Part shown: one piece after another, positions 1-17,933 of the stretch | Position numbering within the stretch: the first letter of the stretch is position 1 | Layout of the letters: every line of letters starts with the position of its first letter | Assembly: GCF_000002995.4 (NCBI RefSeq) | Contig: NW_025062475.1 | Span: forward strand, 6,824,187-6,888,186 | Source of the DNA: Brugia malayi | Lineage: Eukaryota; Nematoda; Chromadorea; Rhabditida; Onchocercidae | DNA: 64,000 nt | Direction: 5' to 3' | The notes under the pieces: generated by a model | What the model saw: the letters and a program-made list of their open reading frames with translations, nothing else | Database searches by the model: none | Told to the model about the DNA's origin: nothing | Position numbers and translations under genes: made by a program

Positions 1-16
1 TTTATTTTTCTTATAG

Positions 17-2180
17 GTACATAGTAAATATTACTATACTGTTCTATCAATTAGGTATGTGCAGCGTTGCTATATTGTTTATAGCGGATAATATGAATCA
101 TTTATTGGGTGACTGCATTGTGGGAGGTGCCAAAGTAATGGCCCTTATTTCGTTTGGTAGGTTTCTTTTTGATTTTTATCCAAGCTCAGATGTCCGAATA
201 TATTCATGTTTATTAAAACTTGCACGAAATGTGACAAGAAATTGGAGTAAAATAAACATAAAAAACTTTAGTAGGTAATATGTACGAGTAGGGTTGGAAT
301 TGTCCCATTAGCCATGCTTTAGTTGGGAAATGCATTTTTTGTAGGACATTCTACAATTCACAAGTTTTCAAATAAATATACTGATCAATTTTCATACTTT
401 ACAGATAGGTATATTTGGACATATTAAAATGTTATACATTGGGTAGGTTGTTAAAGATATTTATTACTCTTTTCACTGTTGATAAATCTTCAGTACCCAT
501 TCTCGCACTGAATATGTTCACGGAAATGCGTCTGCTCAGTGTGTTTGCGATGGTTTCATCTGTGTTTTTCCTTTTGGGTGCTTTCGTTATTATGCAGTTC
601 ACTTTACGACAGCCAAATCATTGGGAAGAACTTCCTGCTGCAACTGACTTTACTGGTGTCATCATGTTTGTTGGGATGGCAATGTATGCTTTCGAGGGAC
701 AAACAATGGTAATTATTTTTGATTTCTTTTGATTCCTAGCTCTTATTTTTCCTGTTTCTTAATTGAAGATCCTACCAGTGGAAAACAAACTTGAAACACC
801 GGAGGATTTTCTAAATAATTTCGGTGTATTACCAACAACAATGTGTTTTTGTACATTATTCATGATTGCGATTGGTTTTTATGGTTATACGGCATTTGGA
901 CCAAATACACAACCAACTATCACTATGAATGTGCCGAAGGAGGGGTTAGTTGCCTTTTATACTTAAAGTTTCTGGAATTGATGTTAGGAGTCTTATTCAT
1001 CTAGAATTCATTTCTCCTGGAAAAGTAGTGTATCTGGAATGCAACTTTCCAATTTATAAGAAATACCAGTCGAAAGACAGAATCCCATGGATAGTAGTAG
1101 ATGTGATGATTATTGTTATTTATTTTTTAGTTGTGTCTTTGATGTCTTTATTGCTAAAAAATTTATGTGGAAAGCTATGCAGTTCAGTTATCATGAAAAG
1201 GAAGAGACTGTTAACTTATGAGATCTATTTTAGGTTATATTCAATTATTAATGTATTTCTAATGTTACAATCGATGCTGGGCCATTCCATTGCCATGTAT
1301 GTCATACTGGATATGTTTTTCAACGGTTTTCATCGAAAATTTACAAATCGTTTTCCAAATGTTTCGAAAGTAATTGTCGACAAAGGATTCAGGTTGATCC
1401 ATTAAAGAATTTTTATGTACAACAGAAGATATATTTACAAAGCGCATAGTATAAATTCATTTTTATCTTACACTTCTTGTCCAAGCATTCTCGTAACTAA
1501 GATCTGTTTTCCATATTAATGCTGTTATAAAAAGTATATTAAGGAGAAATTACTGAGCTGAAATTATCTTTTATCTCTTAAGCATAAACAAAATTACTTT
1601 AATTTCAGAATATTCTGGGTGTCTATTACAATGTTAATGTCCATAAGTATACCTCACCTAGAAATCATGATACCATTGGTCGGAGTAACAAGTGGCACTC
1701 TTTGTGCACTTATATATCCACCAATATTCGAAATGATCACATTCTGGAATGACTGGAAGGTTTCTATTCTTTTCACAAATATTTTTTTATTCTCCACGAA
1801 ATACTTCCTTCATTATTCTTATTTTTAAGCCTTCTTTTATCTCTTAAGCACGAACATTACAACGTAATTTTTACTACGGGATACAAAAAGTTAAAAATTT
1901 AATATTTTTTGTTTTTCTGAAACAAAATAATGGAATATAAAATTCGAAAGAACAATAAAAGAGATTATAAATATATATAAATACTTTTCACCGTTTTATT
2001 TTGAACGTCTGTTTCTGCTTCTAGGTTTCACTTAACGCTCATCAAAGATGTTTAAAAATCTCATGGAACATTTTCGTCATAATAACTGGAGTTTTCGCAA
2101 TTACTACTGGAGTTTATGCAAATTTTTTGACTATCTTCGAGAAGTTGCAGACGACAAAGCAGAATGTATTTGATTTTTGA
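17..2180 (+). CDS. SLC36-family proton-coupled amino acid transporter, 3' part
   Basis: This is the C-terminal portion (about 331 residues) of a multi-pass amino acid/H+ symporter of the Aa_trans superfamily; the 5' part lies off the left edge. Exons are 17-156, 494-708, 769-944, 1234-1392, 1609-1759 and 2025-2180, with consistent phases and canonical GT-AG borders. Family hallmarks are the segment CSVAILFIADN early in the fragment, a hydrophobic stretch ending FVGMAMYAFEGQTM followed by ILPVENKLETP, then GFYGYTAFG, and a final membrane pair ending in ITTGVYANFL. At least seven hydrophobic segments can be counted. The frame closes with TGA at 2178. Family knowledge places such proteins in plasma or lysosomal membranes, moving small neutral amino acids with protons. 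Family assignment is firm; the substrate and the precise orthologue (C. elegans has several SLC36-type genes) cannot be read from the sequence. Confidence 0.9.
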
Positions 2181-3556
2181 AGCGTTTTGTCTTTATGGAC
2201 GTTATTCCTGATTTTGTATTAGTGAAAAGTATTAATCAGATTTGGTATTAGTTAATTAGTTGATAAAGCTGGCTCGATTTTGAGTTCTTAAAACGTCCAT
2301 GAAAAAATTTTGAGTTCAAATTTACAACAAGACATATATACTCTAAATGCATTTGATAATTTATATGATCAATTTGCTGTTTCCTATCACCAGATAACAC
2401 TCCTCAGCTTGTTCTAAAATTTGCGAATTATGTTACATTAAATTGTTTAACACCTGAAATGTTCCGAAAATCTACAACATTTCAGGAAATTCAAATTTCT
2501 GCTTTGTTTGAAAACAAAGTGTTATTATGTCCTAATAATAATCATGAGGAGTGTGATTACAAATCTTGAATTACTTCCTACTGTCAAATGCGATCGTTAG
2601 TCTGGTCTGTTCAATATCAATAACCACTAAAATGATATTGCACAGTCCTTCATACTTTCCAAAAGAAGCTGTTGAAGCTTAGAAAAGATTAGCGCACTTG
2701 GCAGAGTAATAATACACTCCTGACTTTCCAATATCACAGTTTTGATTTCACAGTTCATTATTTTCCTCTGTTGGTAATTGATTTTTAGAGAAGAAAAATC
2801 TTGAATTCATTTCCTCCTCTTTCCGATCTTTCCAGAAGAAAACTCTTCTATTATTATCTATACCAAATTTCAACCGCAAAACGTTCGGGCAAACAAATTT
2901 GAGATTACTGGAACTGCTCACTCTTCAGAAATGTATTCCACTCACCACCTAGTCTATACTGGAAATATTCAACCATTTTAACACCTCAAAGATATAAAAC
3001 TTAAGGCCATTCAATCGAAGTCGTTTGACCTCGTAGCTGTTGCCAAGCTTCTCGATTTTCTCGATTAATTTGCTATATAATTCAACACAACTGTCAAATT
3101 TGACACTCCCTTTGTCCCAAGTTCTTTTTTTTGACATTTTCACTATGCACTTCAAATATGTTCCAGAGGTCATACTGGTGCTTCTTAATATTCTTTATTA
3201 GGCCTTCACTGCGTATTGTTTAGAGTTTTTTAATGATTTTTGATTTTCCCTAAAAACTTGCTTGTAATTTAATAAAACGCGTATTTCATGCCTGTTTTTA
3301 ATTCAGCTTAGTTCTTTGATCGGTTTTTATCCATTTCCTATGGTATGAAAACAGGTGATTTTGAAGAATTTACCAGTAGCAAAGTTGCCGGTGATATGGC
3401 GTTGTCATCATCGGTGCACTCAGTCATAAATAACAAGGAAGTAACTGTATGGAATGCAAGGTAGATATTCGTATGCTATCGGACAGCTACTCTCCAAGTG
3501 TAACAAGATACATTCGAAAATAACCGTTTTTTTTTTTTTTTTTGAGTGAAAATATA
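2181..3556. other. convergent 3' region between the transporter and lin-9
   Basis: Convergent tails of two genes. It holds the transporter 3' UTR and, on the minus strand, a possible lin-9 polyadenylation signal (tttatt on the plus strand near 3194-3199) and a T17 tract at 3527-3543. One coding-like minus-strand frame (2949-3173) is listed separately. Nothing else was recognised. Confidence 0.5.
2949..3173 (-). CDS. unassigned 74-codon ORF downstream of lin-9
   Basis: A minus-strand frame with a true ATG at 3173 and stop at 2949-2951, encoding 74 residues. It is lysine and glutamate rich, with a likely helical core (KLIEKIEKLGNSYEVKRLRL), and its codons carry more G/C in third positions than the flanking DNA, which is why it is listed. 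It has no recognised domain. It lies about 500 bases beyond the lin-9 stop on the same strand, so it could be a downstream gene, an exon of an unseen gene or chance. A weak resemblance to the LIN-9 segment containing KLSKLIEVKR was considered but is not convincing. Confidence 0.22.
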   Translation of the reverse strand: MTSGTYLKCIVKMSKKRTWDKGSVKFDSCVELYSKLIEKIEKLGNSYEVKRLRLNGLKFYIFEVLKWLNISSID

Positions 3557-3639
3557 TTGCAGTGTTTGACGATTTGTAATGAATGACTCTGAATATTTTT
3601 CTTAGACTTCTGGTCGTGAAGTTAATAAAAACTGCAAAA
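3557..3639 (-). pseudogene. decayed copy of a lin-9 exon in the lin-9 3' flank
   Basis: About 83 bases closely match 4072-4156, which spans the splice acceptor and first half of the lin-9 exon at 4002-4148. The match keeps the acceptor (ttttgcag on the minus strand) and the start of the exon (FLLTSRPE). The copy has single-base deletions near 3587 and 3607 relative to the original, so the frame runs FLLTSRPEV and then stops. It sits 37-119 bases past the lin-9 stop codon, in the same orientation, followed on the minus strand by an A17 tract (T17 at 3527-3543). Because intronic acceptor bases are included, it looks like a DNA-level duplication rather than a processed retrocopy. Confidence 0.8.
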
Positions 3640-3675
3640 TATAACAATTTTAGCACCGCTCATCAAAAATGAAGG

Positions 3676-6600
3676 TTAGCACACATTCCCAATATTTAAC
3701 ATCATGTTGTGGATCTGTTTCATGTGTACCTCCACGAAATCTTGAAAGGCAGCTACATTCGACGGGTCGATTTGTTTCCGAATTTCGTTCAACGATTCCG
3801 ATAAAGTATGCAAATCGAGTGGTGTACAGCTCTGTTGTCCCAGTGCTCGAATCTTGGAAAAATATACATTGATATGACTTAATTCGAATTCTGTTATCTA
3901 GAACTTTTGTATCCAAGAATCTATCACTGTCTAGACTAATGACATAAATGCATCCAATTTCAAGTCATTTCCAACTTTTCGGTTTTTACTCAAAAATTTA
4001 CCTGTAACAGCAGTGCTGTAAGTGAGGTAACCAGATCTAGTGCATGCTTATTTTGCACATTCAAGCCGTTGTTACAGTGTTTGACGATTTGTACTGAATG
4101 AGTTTGACACATTTTTCTTAGAGCTTCTGGTCGTGAAGTTAATAAAAACTGCAAAAAAGATAATATGTATATATAAACAGAATAAATATTAATTACCTAT
4201 TATTTCCCTCCGTGTTTTAAAATATAGTAATAGATCTGGTTTTGTTCGACATCTCAATGGATGTACTAACTGCATGACTCAATGAGAAACGAAAATTTGA
4301 ACGGAAAAAAAATAATTATTTCAGCTTACGAGAGACAGAAATGAGATTAAAATTCATACTGAATACATAATTTGCAGATATCACGGGACAACGCTAAAGA
4401 AAAAATGGACAAAGGTGGAATGGTCAAATTGATTTTCATATAAAAGGGCAACTTTCTTAGAAACACATATTAAAATAAATTATCTTTAAAGAGAAAAGAA
4501 CGAGTGCAGAATTCTGAAAAAGAATATATTCTGAAACCAACTTCACTCAACTGTGGCAACAACTGATTGCAATATTCATTTACCGCGTTTAAGTACGATT
4601 GCAGCTGCCTGTTAACTGTCTCAATATCAATCACAACCTGAGCGTACCTCCTCTATAAACCAATCCCCATTTTATTATGCTAATTAGCACTAAATTTATA
4701 CAAAGGAAAGAAAAAATTGTATTATTCGGTTTGTCACACAGAAATTTGAAACCAAAAATGCTTCTCAATGAATTTTGTTTTATAACCTGAAAAAGTGACA
4801 TCGAACAACGGAAAAAGCAACCTGGAAAGCGACTGGATAAGAATCAGTTATCATATTCATCTTTTCAGCCTCCATATTTAGCTCAGTTAATGATTTAACC
4901 AAAGTTCGTTTCACCTCGATTAGTTTGCTCAACTTTACAAGGATAACGAGCATTCGAACAGGGAAATTTCCGACTTTTTCATCTCGAACTAAAATGAGGA
5001 AATAGCAGCAATAAATGAAAAAAGACATTAAATATAAAATCTGTTAAGCATAAATTTGATGCATAAACTGGTACAACTCCTGCATTGGGATTCATGTTCC
5101 ACTATTTTTCAATAATCTTGGACAATTTTACACTGCTACCGAAGAAGAGTTTATGATCAAAGGAGATGAGAAAATATCTTATGCATGACTTACTTCTACT
5201 TGGTTTTCGAATAGAATCTATCCCTGAAGGAGAACGACTGGAAGATGCATCAGTGAACTTTGGAAGGACGCCTGCGTGGCCGAATCTGATCAGTGAGGGT
5301 GGGATAGCAGAACGATTCTGTTCCAGAAAGTAATTAATTGATAGTAACTCAATCTATAAAAATTTGATATTTCTAGATTTCGATGCACAAAGTCTGCATA
5401 ATCAACTATTCACTGTAAGGGATAGAAATATTCAGTGACTTCACCAAAAATCTTCCATAGACAAATTCAAGAGTGAGAAACATACCGATGACAGACGAAT
5501 TAAAGAAAGGACTTATGTAAAATTTCATCCCTCACTACGATGTCTACACTTCAGTACCATACCCAAAAGAAATGAAATGATTTTCAAATTACTTAGAATG
5601 AATGAAAATATGAACCGTTTGAGCGGACATAACTTCCGAATCCTTGATAATCATTGGTGGTATCATTTCCTCCTTATCAAAGACCACTCGATATGAAGCT
5701 GGCAGTATGGCATCAATTGTGCCAGCATAAATACCATCTTTGGGAGTCCGTACACGCGCATAGATTTTGGCTCCGATTATCAAAGGAGGAGGTAGTCGTA
5801 ATGGTAGTTCGCATCCAGGCGGAATATTCATCAAGCTTCCATCATAAATCTGACGGATTCTAGCTCTATAAATTATAAGGAAGCAGATACTTGAGGAAAA
5901 AATCTGAAGAAAATAATAAATTGATGAGGCGATTCGAGTAATAGTTGTGAAACCTAACAGTCATCCTAAAGTACTAATAATATCAACAACAGTTTTAACT
6001 CAGCAGTGGAATATTCAAACAATTCTTCACAGTTTACCTTTTTGTCTCCAGCGCCTCACGCTCTTCATTTAGGAAAGCTTCTGAACATCTCCTCGGCTTT
6101 CCTATTAGTCTCCTGATAGCTCTCCATTCCGGTCGACAAAGTTTGAGAGTACGTAAATTCGGAAACATTTCATGAAGCAACTGCACAAATTCATTATCTC
6201 CCGAGAAAAGTTGCTGGTCAACACCGGAATAAAAAAATTCGCAATAAACCCACCTACGAGCCTAAAAATTTCAAAAATTAACGACTCCAATTAACGATTT
6301 TTTCTGTTCACAACCGTATAAAAAATATGAGATATGTCTTAACAAAACCAAAAAAATTAAAACCCGCCGAAGGTATCAAAACACAACATAATTCCTTTTT
6401 CTGTCTATTTGTAAACTTATATGCCTTCATATTCGCTTTATTCTAAAATACACATCACAGAAAAAGAAACAAATAGGAATACAATACTTTAGGTAACTTT
6501 AAAACATTTTTCAAATGTCGTAAATTTTCCCTCATTGTTGGCGATATTTCAGACGGTTGAGGACGTGCAGTGCGCGGTGTTGCATTTTCTCGTGAGATAT

Positions 6601-7355
6601 CCCTTTGAGCACCATTGTTCATCGCCTTCTTGGGACTCTAACACAAAATTATAACTTCCAGAGATTCTAATTTGGTAAGTCTATTATGATAAGTAATTTG
6701 GCAATTTTAGAAACTTAAAAATAGAAATAGAATTCATGGATTCAACCTATATATTTGCACGTTTTTGCTTACACAAATACTTGTTTCACAAAAAAAATAA
6801 ATAAATAAATAAAATAAACGAATTAGTAATTGACATTTACACGACTGACAGCAAAATACGCATCAATGATATGAGAGAGTCTTTCGACTGATTCAGATGA
6901 TAAAGTTTACCTCGGATGATTTTGCGGACAGTCGATTATTAGTGCCACTAGAAACATTACTATCAGTATCACTCTCTGCCTTCAACACTTTTCCACCGCG
7001 TTTTAACGGTGAAAGACGTTTACTGAAATAAATGCTTTTTTCAACGAGCACTTTTCAAATGATAAAAAACAATCAACAATAGCATATTAGAACGGTGGAA
7101 AAGTAATGCACTATGACACAGAGTATGTCAATTGATACGTAACCAAGAAAAATTTGTTTGACATTTATTATTCCAGTAATCAGTATCAAAGATATGTACG
7201 CAGGTATTAATGCGAAGCAAACATAACTACCTTTTCGGTTTTGAAACTGGCATACGTATAATTTCTTGACCTTCATCGCCAGAATCTGCGTAACGTGAGG
7301 GTGGTTTGACAGGTCCACGGAGGTGATATCTCGATGATTCACCATCTGCCGGCAT
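3676..7355 (-). CDS. lin-9: LIN-9, DREAM/MuvB complex subunit
   Basis: Ten exons in transcript order: 7355-7231, 7022-6911, 6637-6488, 6261-6038, 5865-5616, 5353-5194, 4988-4822, 4652-4542, 4148-4002, 3852-3676; 540 residues, all phases agree. The DIRP domain spans about residues 118-205 and contains WVYCEFFYSGVDQQLF and RPEWRAIRRLIGKPRRCSEAF. It is followed by the beta-rich segment IPPGCELPLRLPPPLIIGAK and a helical C-terminal half ending EVHMKQIHNMMLNIGNVC, all close to animal LIN-9. LIN-9 is a core MuvB subunit that, with E2F/Rb-type or Myb partners, controls cell-cycle and developmental genes in the nucleus. The start was chosen because tttcag at 7371-7376 lies 15 bases upstream, as for spliced-leader addition. 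The N-terminal 110 residues are basic, serine-rich and poorly conserved. Confidence 0.93.
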
Positions 7356-7370
7356 TTCCCACACTTCTCG

Positions 7371-7376
7371 CTGAAA
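7371..7376 (-). other. putative spliced-leader acceptor of lin-9
   Basis: Minus-strand tttcag followed by 15 bases and then the lin-9 ATG. No good upstream coding exon joins here, so it reads as a trans-splice acceptor. A short upstream frame beginning ATGCGGAGG near 7480 could be spliced in phase and is the alternative. Confidence 0.5.
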
Positions 7377-7559
7377 TACCTACTTTATGACAATTATAGC
7401 ATTACGAAGCCTCTGAACCGTTAACCACCAGAACACAGAACTACCACTCCCATTATGCCAGATATCCTCCGCATTCTCACTTTTCGAATTTTGAAATGGT
7501 CGATCTTCTTGGCAAGAGCCTTAATTAGCACTCGCCTCTGTTGCAGCAGGAGAAGTGAA
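7377..7559. promoter_or_regulatory. probable bidirectional promoter, lin-9 / TMEM245-like gene
   Basis: Under 200 bases separate the lin-9 start from the candidate first exon of the divergent TMEM245-like gene. It is inferred as a shared promoter from geometry only; no conserved element was identified. Confidence 0.35.
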
Positions 7560-7593
7560 ATGAACGAGGAATTTCACGATGGGATGTCGTCCG
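7560..7593 (+). CDS. candidate upstream first exon of the TMEM245-like gene
   Basis: A ttgcag acceptor-like site at about 7541-7546 precedes ATG at 7560. The frame reads MNEEFHDGMSS and ends at a strong donor (gtacgt at 7594), leaving one base. It joins in phase to 9233, turning the first two bases of the next exon into the rest of a Glu codon and running straight into the ATG at 9235. This would add 12 residues to the protein and place 7594-9232 in an intron. The sequence fits, but transcript evidence is lacking and the downstream ATG alone is also a plausible start. Confidence 0.4.
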
Positions 7594-7705
7594 GTACGTG
7601 TGTTATACGCATGTGACTGAGGCATGCTTTACGTCATCTTTACGGGTGATCAGTGATGTCTGTAAATTACAATATTAATCAGGCAGTATTTTCATTTTAC
7701 AAATT

Positions 7706-8019
7706 TTATTGTAAAGTAGTACGAGACGGAATTATATGGAAGACAAAAAGAGACTTGGAATCCATATAATCATTGTTTCTTGCATTTCTAGTCGCAGCAG
7801 TTATTTCTTGAATTTTTGAAACTGTATTTATATATCCATTAATCTGCTCTTTGTTTGATTTCGTATTTGCTTTCAAAAAATTACTGAAGAATGATACCAT
7901 CTACATGATACTGACTAGGAACTTCAAAATGCTTGTCAGCTTACCTTCCACTCTCATCGGAATGAATAGACAGTCTGGTTTGTATATAATCTAAGTTTTT
8001 ACCTTGTAAATTTTTTGAT
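7706..8019 (-). CDS. unidentified small minus-strand gene, 3' exons
   Basis: Two minus-strand pieces fit together. The first is open from about 8019 to 7945 (containing KNLDYIQTRLSIHSDESG) and ends at a good gtaagc donor; the second starts after attcttcag at 7883 and runs to TAA at 7706-7708 (containing KIQEITAATRNARNNDYMD). Phases agree and the product looks like a small helical protein. No 5' exon or start codon was found upstream, and no family was recognised. If the upstream TMEM245 exon is real, this gene is nested in its first intron on the opposite strand. It could also be a chance pairing. Confidence 0.3.
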
Positions 8020-9232
8020 TCTCAAATACTAGGTGAACACAATACGAAGGAAGTAGAAGCAAAGGAATGAGAAAAAACATTAAGCAGGAAATGAAATATA
8101 AGCGGAGCAAGAATGTTTAACATAAATGGCCCAAAGTAATCTCTCCTGGTCCCAAGTGCTACTAAGGAAGTTGTTCAAAAGTAATATTATTCATAGCATT
8201 ATAATTTATAGCAGTATAAAATTCTAAAATTAAGTTATATAGGCACGTATTCAAAAGAATGTTTCACAATTATCAATTTCTGCTCATACTGACAAGAATA
8301 ACATAATGATAAAGAAGGTTAACAGCAGAAATAAACCCATAAACATAGGTTGCATTTTAGTCGTGACGTCGAGAGAGAGAGAGAAAGAGTAAATGTGTGC
8401 TTATTTATTTTTTTCTCGTAATATTTTTCTTTTTTATTTCTGATTGATCATTTCGGATTCAAAGTTCTAGTGCATTACTAGTGGCACATTTACTAATTAC
8501 TAGAGGTGAAGTTAGGCTTACAGTTTTCCGTTTTCTTTGGTTGGTGAAAGTTACTACAAAAATAGTTGTTGAAACTCAATTCTGTGTAGCCTTCGTAAGA
8601 ACACTGAGAATTTTTCGAGTTTTGCGTTTTTGCGAACGAAGTGTCAGTGCATTTCACACGTCTGTTACAGCATCTTCTATGTCGCTGAACACGATGAGTG
8701 TGAAATTTTGTACGAAATATCTTGCCGTCCGTAAATATTTCAAGAAACATTTCGCTTAACAATATTTCGAATTCATGTAAAGAGAAGACCAAATGACATT
8801 CTCATCTTCCATCGATCCTTCTTTATTGGAGTTTTAGCGTTAAAACTTTGTTAGATGTGATACAATACCTTAAATCATGTTCATCGGAGAAATTTTACTT
8901 GAAATGTGTTCGTTATTGTACATGATAAGTCTTTTTCTCCCATCCTCTTCTTTCTCTTTCTTATTGTGGCATTCACTAAATGTTTTAAAAATTTGATTTC
9001 AGGCATTTCTTGTGGAAAAAGGTGTCATTTCTTTCATTTTTCTCCTTTCATCCTCCCTCCCGTGGTAAATAATGCATTTGGTAAATAATTTTTAGTAAAT
9101 AATGCAATCTCTGCTTGGTCATGCTTTCTTATGCCGTGCTATTCGTTTTATTAAACTTAAAATTTATATCGTTAGCAAAGTGCTTATAATAGATGATAAA
9201 CCTAGAATAGCACTTCTATTTCTAATTTTTAG
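8020..9232. other. noncoding stretch upstream of the TMEM245 main start
   Basis: Intergenic or intronic. It contains a short GA run near 8369-8388 and two overlapping antisense frames at 8481-8792 with no recognisable product. Nothing else is supported. Confidence 0.45.
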
Positions 9233-9234
9233 AA

Positions 9235-15031
<5,797 letters not shown>

Positions 15032-15509
15032 GTTCACATCTCCTTTACAAGTTTTTGGATTCAGCATTTATTTGACTTAGTATTGTTTTATTTATGAGAA
15101 ATAATTGTAGAACAGTTTTTGTTTTGGACTAGATCCCATGTTTCATTGGAAAGCAGTTGAACACTAGAACATTGGAATGAATTATTATCATTTCTGCTGC
15201 ATTAAGCATACATTCCTTAAAATGTTTTTTTTTTTTTTTTTTTGAGTTTAACTACGCTGCTGTCTTCTAACCAATTCATTTCGTTGCTCTGGCAATCCCT
15301 AAAACTAGTTTGTACATTGCTTTATGTAGTTTTTGATTATTTTATTGTAAGTTTGAAAATTTAATTACTTTTTAAATGTGTCCATATACGAGTGATAGTT
15401 TTTGTATCTGCAGTACAAGATTAGCTTGGATGTGAAATCGTTTTTATCGACGACCCTTTTGCTAAACTTGGGATTTTAGCATTGTCATCGATTTAATTTA
15501 ACACAACTA

Positions 15510-15515
15510 AATAAA
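15510..15515 (+). terminator. polyadenylation signal AATAAA of the TMEM245-like gene
   Basis: Canonical AATAAA about 480 bases past the stop codon; the first one downstream in the sense orientation. Confidence 0.45.
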
Positions 15516-17922
15516 GAATAATGGATTACTTTAAAGTGGTTAATTCTAAGACAATTAAATTTTACTTCATTTATCCAGTAGCTTCTTAGAAATACTATTA
15601 GATATTGCTTTTTAACAATACGTGGTTTTTAACAAATGAAAATTTCTGGTTTTTAATGTGCCATTAGATATTGTCATCAATCCTCAAACAGTATTCTATG
15701 TCCAAGCCTATTTTCAAAGCTGTAGCTGCTTTAAAAATTCTCTGCTTTGTACTTTAAGCATTTAAGAATCAATCTTTGATCTAATGTTTCAACTAGGATT
15801 TAAAATTTTCGAATAACAATAGTATTCTTTGATTTTTTTTTTTTATTGATAGAGACTAAAGGATAAACATTATTCTGGTCGTCTAATTAGTCTTCAGGAA
15901 CTTATATGACTTTTTGCCTTTTTGAACTTCTTATGTAAATTCATATAATTTTGATCAAGTTATTAAATGAATTTATATATTTATATGAGAAATTGCGTTC
16001 TCTACATATTTCTGCTCCATTACTGAAACAAGTCTTGGAGAAAGAAAACTAACGTCTTTCGTTAATTCAGATATAAACAAAAGGTCTGCTGAAACATTAT
16101 TCCGGCCAGTCGAATATGAAACCGGAGTCGTATGGTTCCTGAGCATATTTGCAACGCACATGTGCTATATGGCACATAAGATTACTTGAGATGGAGCATA
16201 GTTCCATGTTATGCCATTTTTTTTGCTTTTTTGCTGGCGCTGTTTATGTGTAAAATATTCTTGGGGTCCAAGAATTGGGGTCAGTAAAAGTAAAGGAAAA
16301 GAATTTTTGGCAGTTTAAAATTTTCTAAACCGAGTTTGGGTGACTTTGCTTAGATTATCTATCAATCAGATAATCACCAGTGAAACAGGCATCACAGTAT
16401 TGCGGTGCGGTACTATGTTATTACGTTTCTCTTCGTTAACAGCCTGTATCGATGCTTAAAAAGGTTAAACTATTTACCCCTATGCTTGCTTCTATTTTAT
16501 AGACTTACTTGCGGCAATTAGATCCTTGCGCTGTGGTGTGTCAATTCCGTAAAAACAAGAATACTTAATTGGTGGACTTGAGATTTTTAGGTGAATTTTT
16601 TTTATTCCTGCATAAAAGATAGGAATAATTTAACATTTGACTATAATTAGTATTGATGATGACAATAATTGCATTACAATTCATTTCCCTACTTTTGCAC
16701 TTGATTGCAGTTCTGCTAGTTAGCATGCAACTTATTTTCAAAGTAGCGTGACAGTTAAATGATGTGTGGTCATTGTGTCAGTTGTATTAAGTACATCCGT
16801 AATGATGAAAGGTAGGACGCGCACATACGTAGCTGTGTGCATGAATGCATGTCGTGCTCTTGTGTGTATATGTATGTGTGTGTGTGTGTGTGTGTGTACC
16901 GAGGTGGTCGGTGTTTCCAACCTGGATACTTCTCTCTCTTTTAACATTCTCATGCAAATAGTAACATATATTAAGATAAAACATATGGTGATTACAATAG
17001 CAACCAAACAGCGATACCAACACCCGAATGGCGTGCTCTATGATTGACCTTTAACCTTTTCTGCCAGTTGCAAGGATTACTGGATGAAGTTAGTACTGAT
17101 ATGCTAAACTGTTATGGTGAACCTCAACATAGCCCGTGCTAACATTAACTCACTTAAATGATTGAATTTTTAATGACTAAAGCGAAAAAGTTCTCAGATA
17201 CTAGTGCTGTTATATGGTTGTGTGGGTTGCTTGACCGCCATATTATACTGCTATGCATCTCATCAAATTTTAAAAACATTTTTTACTGTTATCATATGCA
17301 TTTCTGCGTCAAAGATCAGTTTCCTGACCTATTGTCATGTGATAGTGTATGTAAGCTCAATTTTACTTTCGCCTATTTAATATTGCTACATTGAACAGTG
17401 GTTTCTCACCGAGAGAGACATTAATTTCTTAGAAAGAAAGGGATAAAATGGAATTTAGCTATGTGCTGGACAGTCATTTTTATCAGAAGAGCGAATATAA
17501 ATTGGTGGTCGTTCTCTAATATAATTGAAGCAGAGAGTGGTAAGGGCAGTGCAGTGTTGTGCCCTTACTGCAGCATATCTATAGAATTCAGTGGAAAGTT
17601 GTTTATTTCCTGGGTGAATATAGTTATCGATTTTTCTTTCAGTCACATTTCTTGGATAAGTCATTTGCTATTTGTGATTACATTAATTTCAGTGGGATGA
17701 AGACTAATAAAGTGTAGACGTTAGGATACAGCGATTCAAATTCTTTCCTTTTTTCCAATAAATCGAGATAACTCAGTCATCAAAACAATAATACCACATG
17801 TGGTACTGCTTGGTAATTGTTTGTTCTGCTTAACAGTCAATTTCGTGAAGTCTGTTCCCCAAAATACTTATTGCGATATTTAGAAATGAATTTAATTTAC
17901 TGTGATTTTAATTTAAATCTTG
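15516..17922. other. intergenic region upstream of zer-1
   Basis: About 2.4 kb without a supported gene. It contains a TG microsatellite (listed) and a 62-codon minus-strand ATG frame at 15973-16161 of unknown merit. The zer-1 promoter must lie in its right part. Confidence 0.5.
16875..16897. repeat. (TG)n microsatellite
   Basis: Uninterrupted TG run, preceded by an imperfect TG/TA stretch from about 16860. A likely length-polymorphic site. Confidence 0.9.
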
Positions 17923-17925
17923 CAG
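17921..17925 (+). other. putative spliced-leader acceptor of zer-1
   Basis: tgcag lies 8 bases before the zer-1 ATG with no phase-compatible upstream exon seen. A trans-splice acceptor is the simplest reading. Confidence 0.45.
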
Positions 17926-17933
17926 TCTTGACA

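Noticed and set aside
8481..8792. Overlapping frames on both strands upstream of TMEM245
   Set aside because: Two mutually antisense frames with no ATG context, splice sites or recognisable residues; at most one could be real and neither is supported.
15973..16161. 62-codon minus-strand ATG frame between TMEM245 and zer-1
   Set aside because: Balanced composition but no splice partners, no recognisable motif and nothing to separate it from chance in 2.4 kb of intergenic DNA.
16738..17047. Frames on both strands across the TG repeat
   Set aside because: They are open only because the dinucleotide repeat lacks stops.
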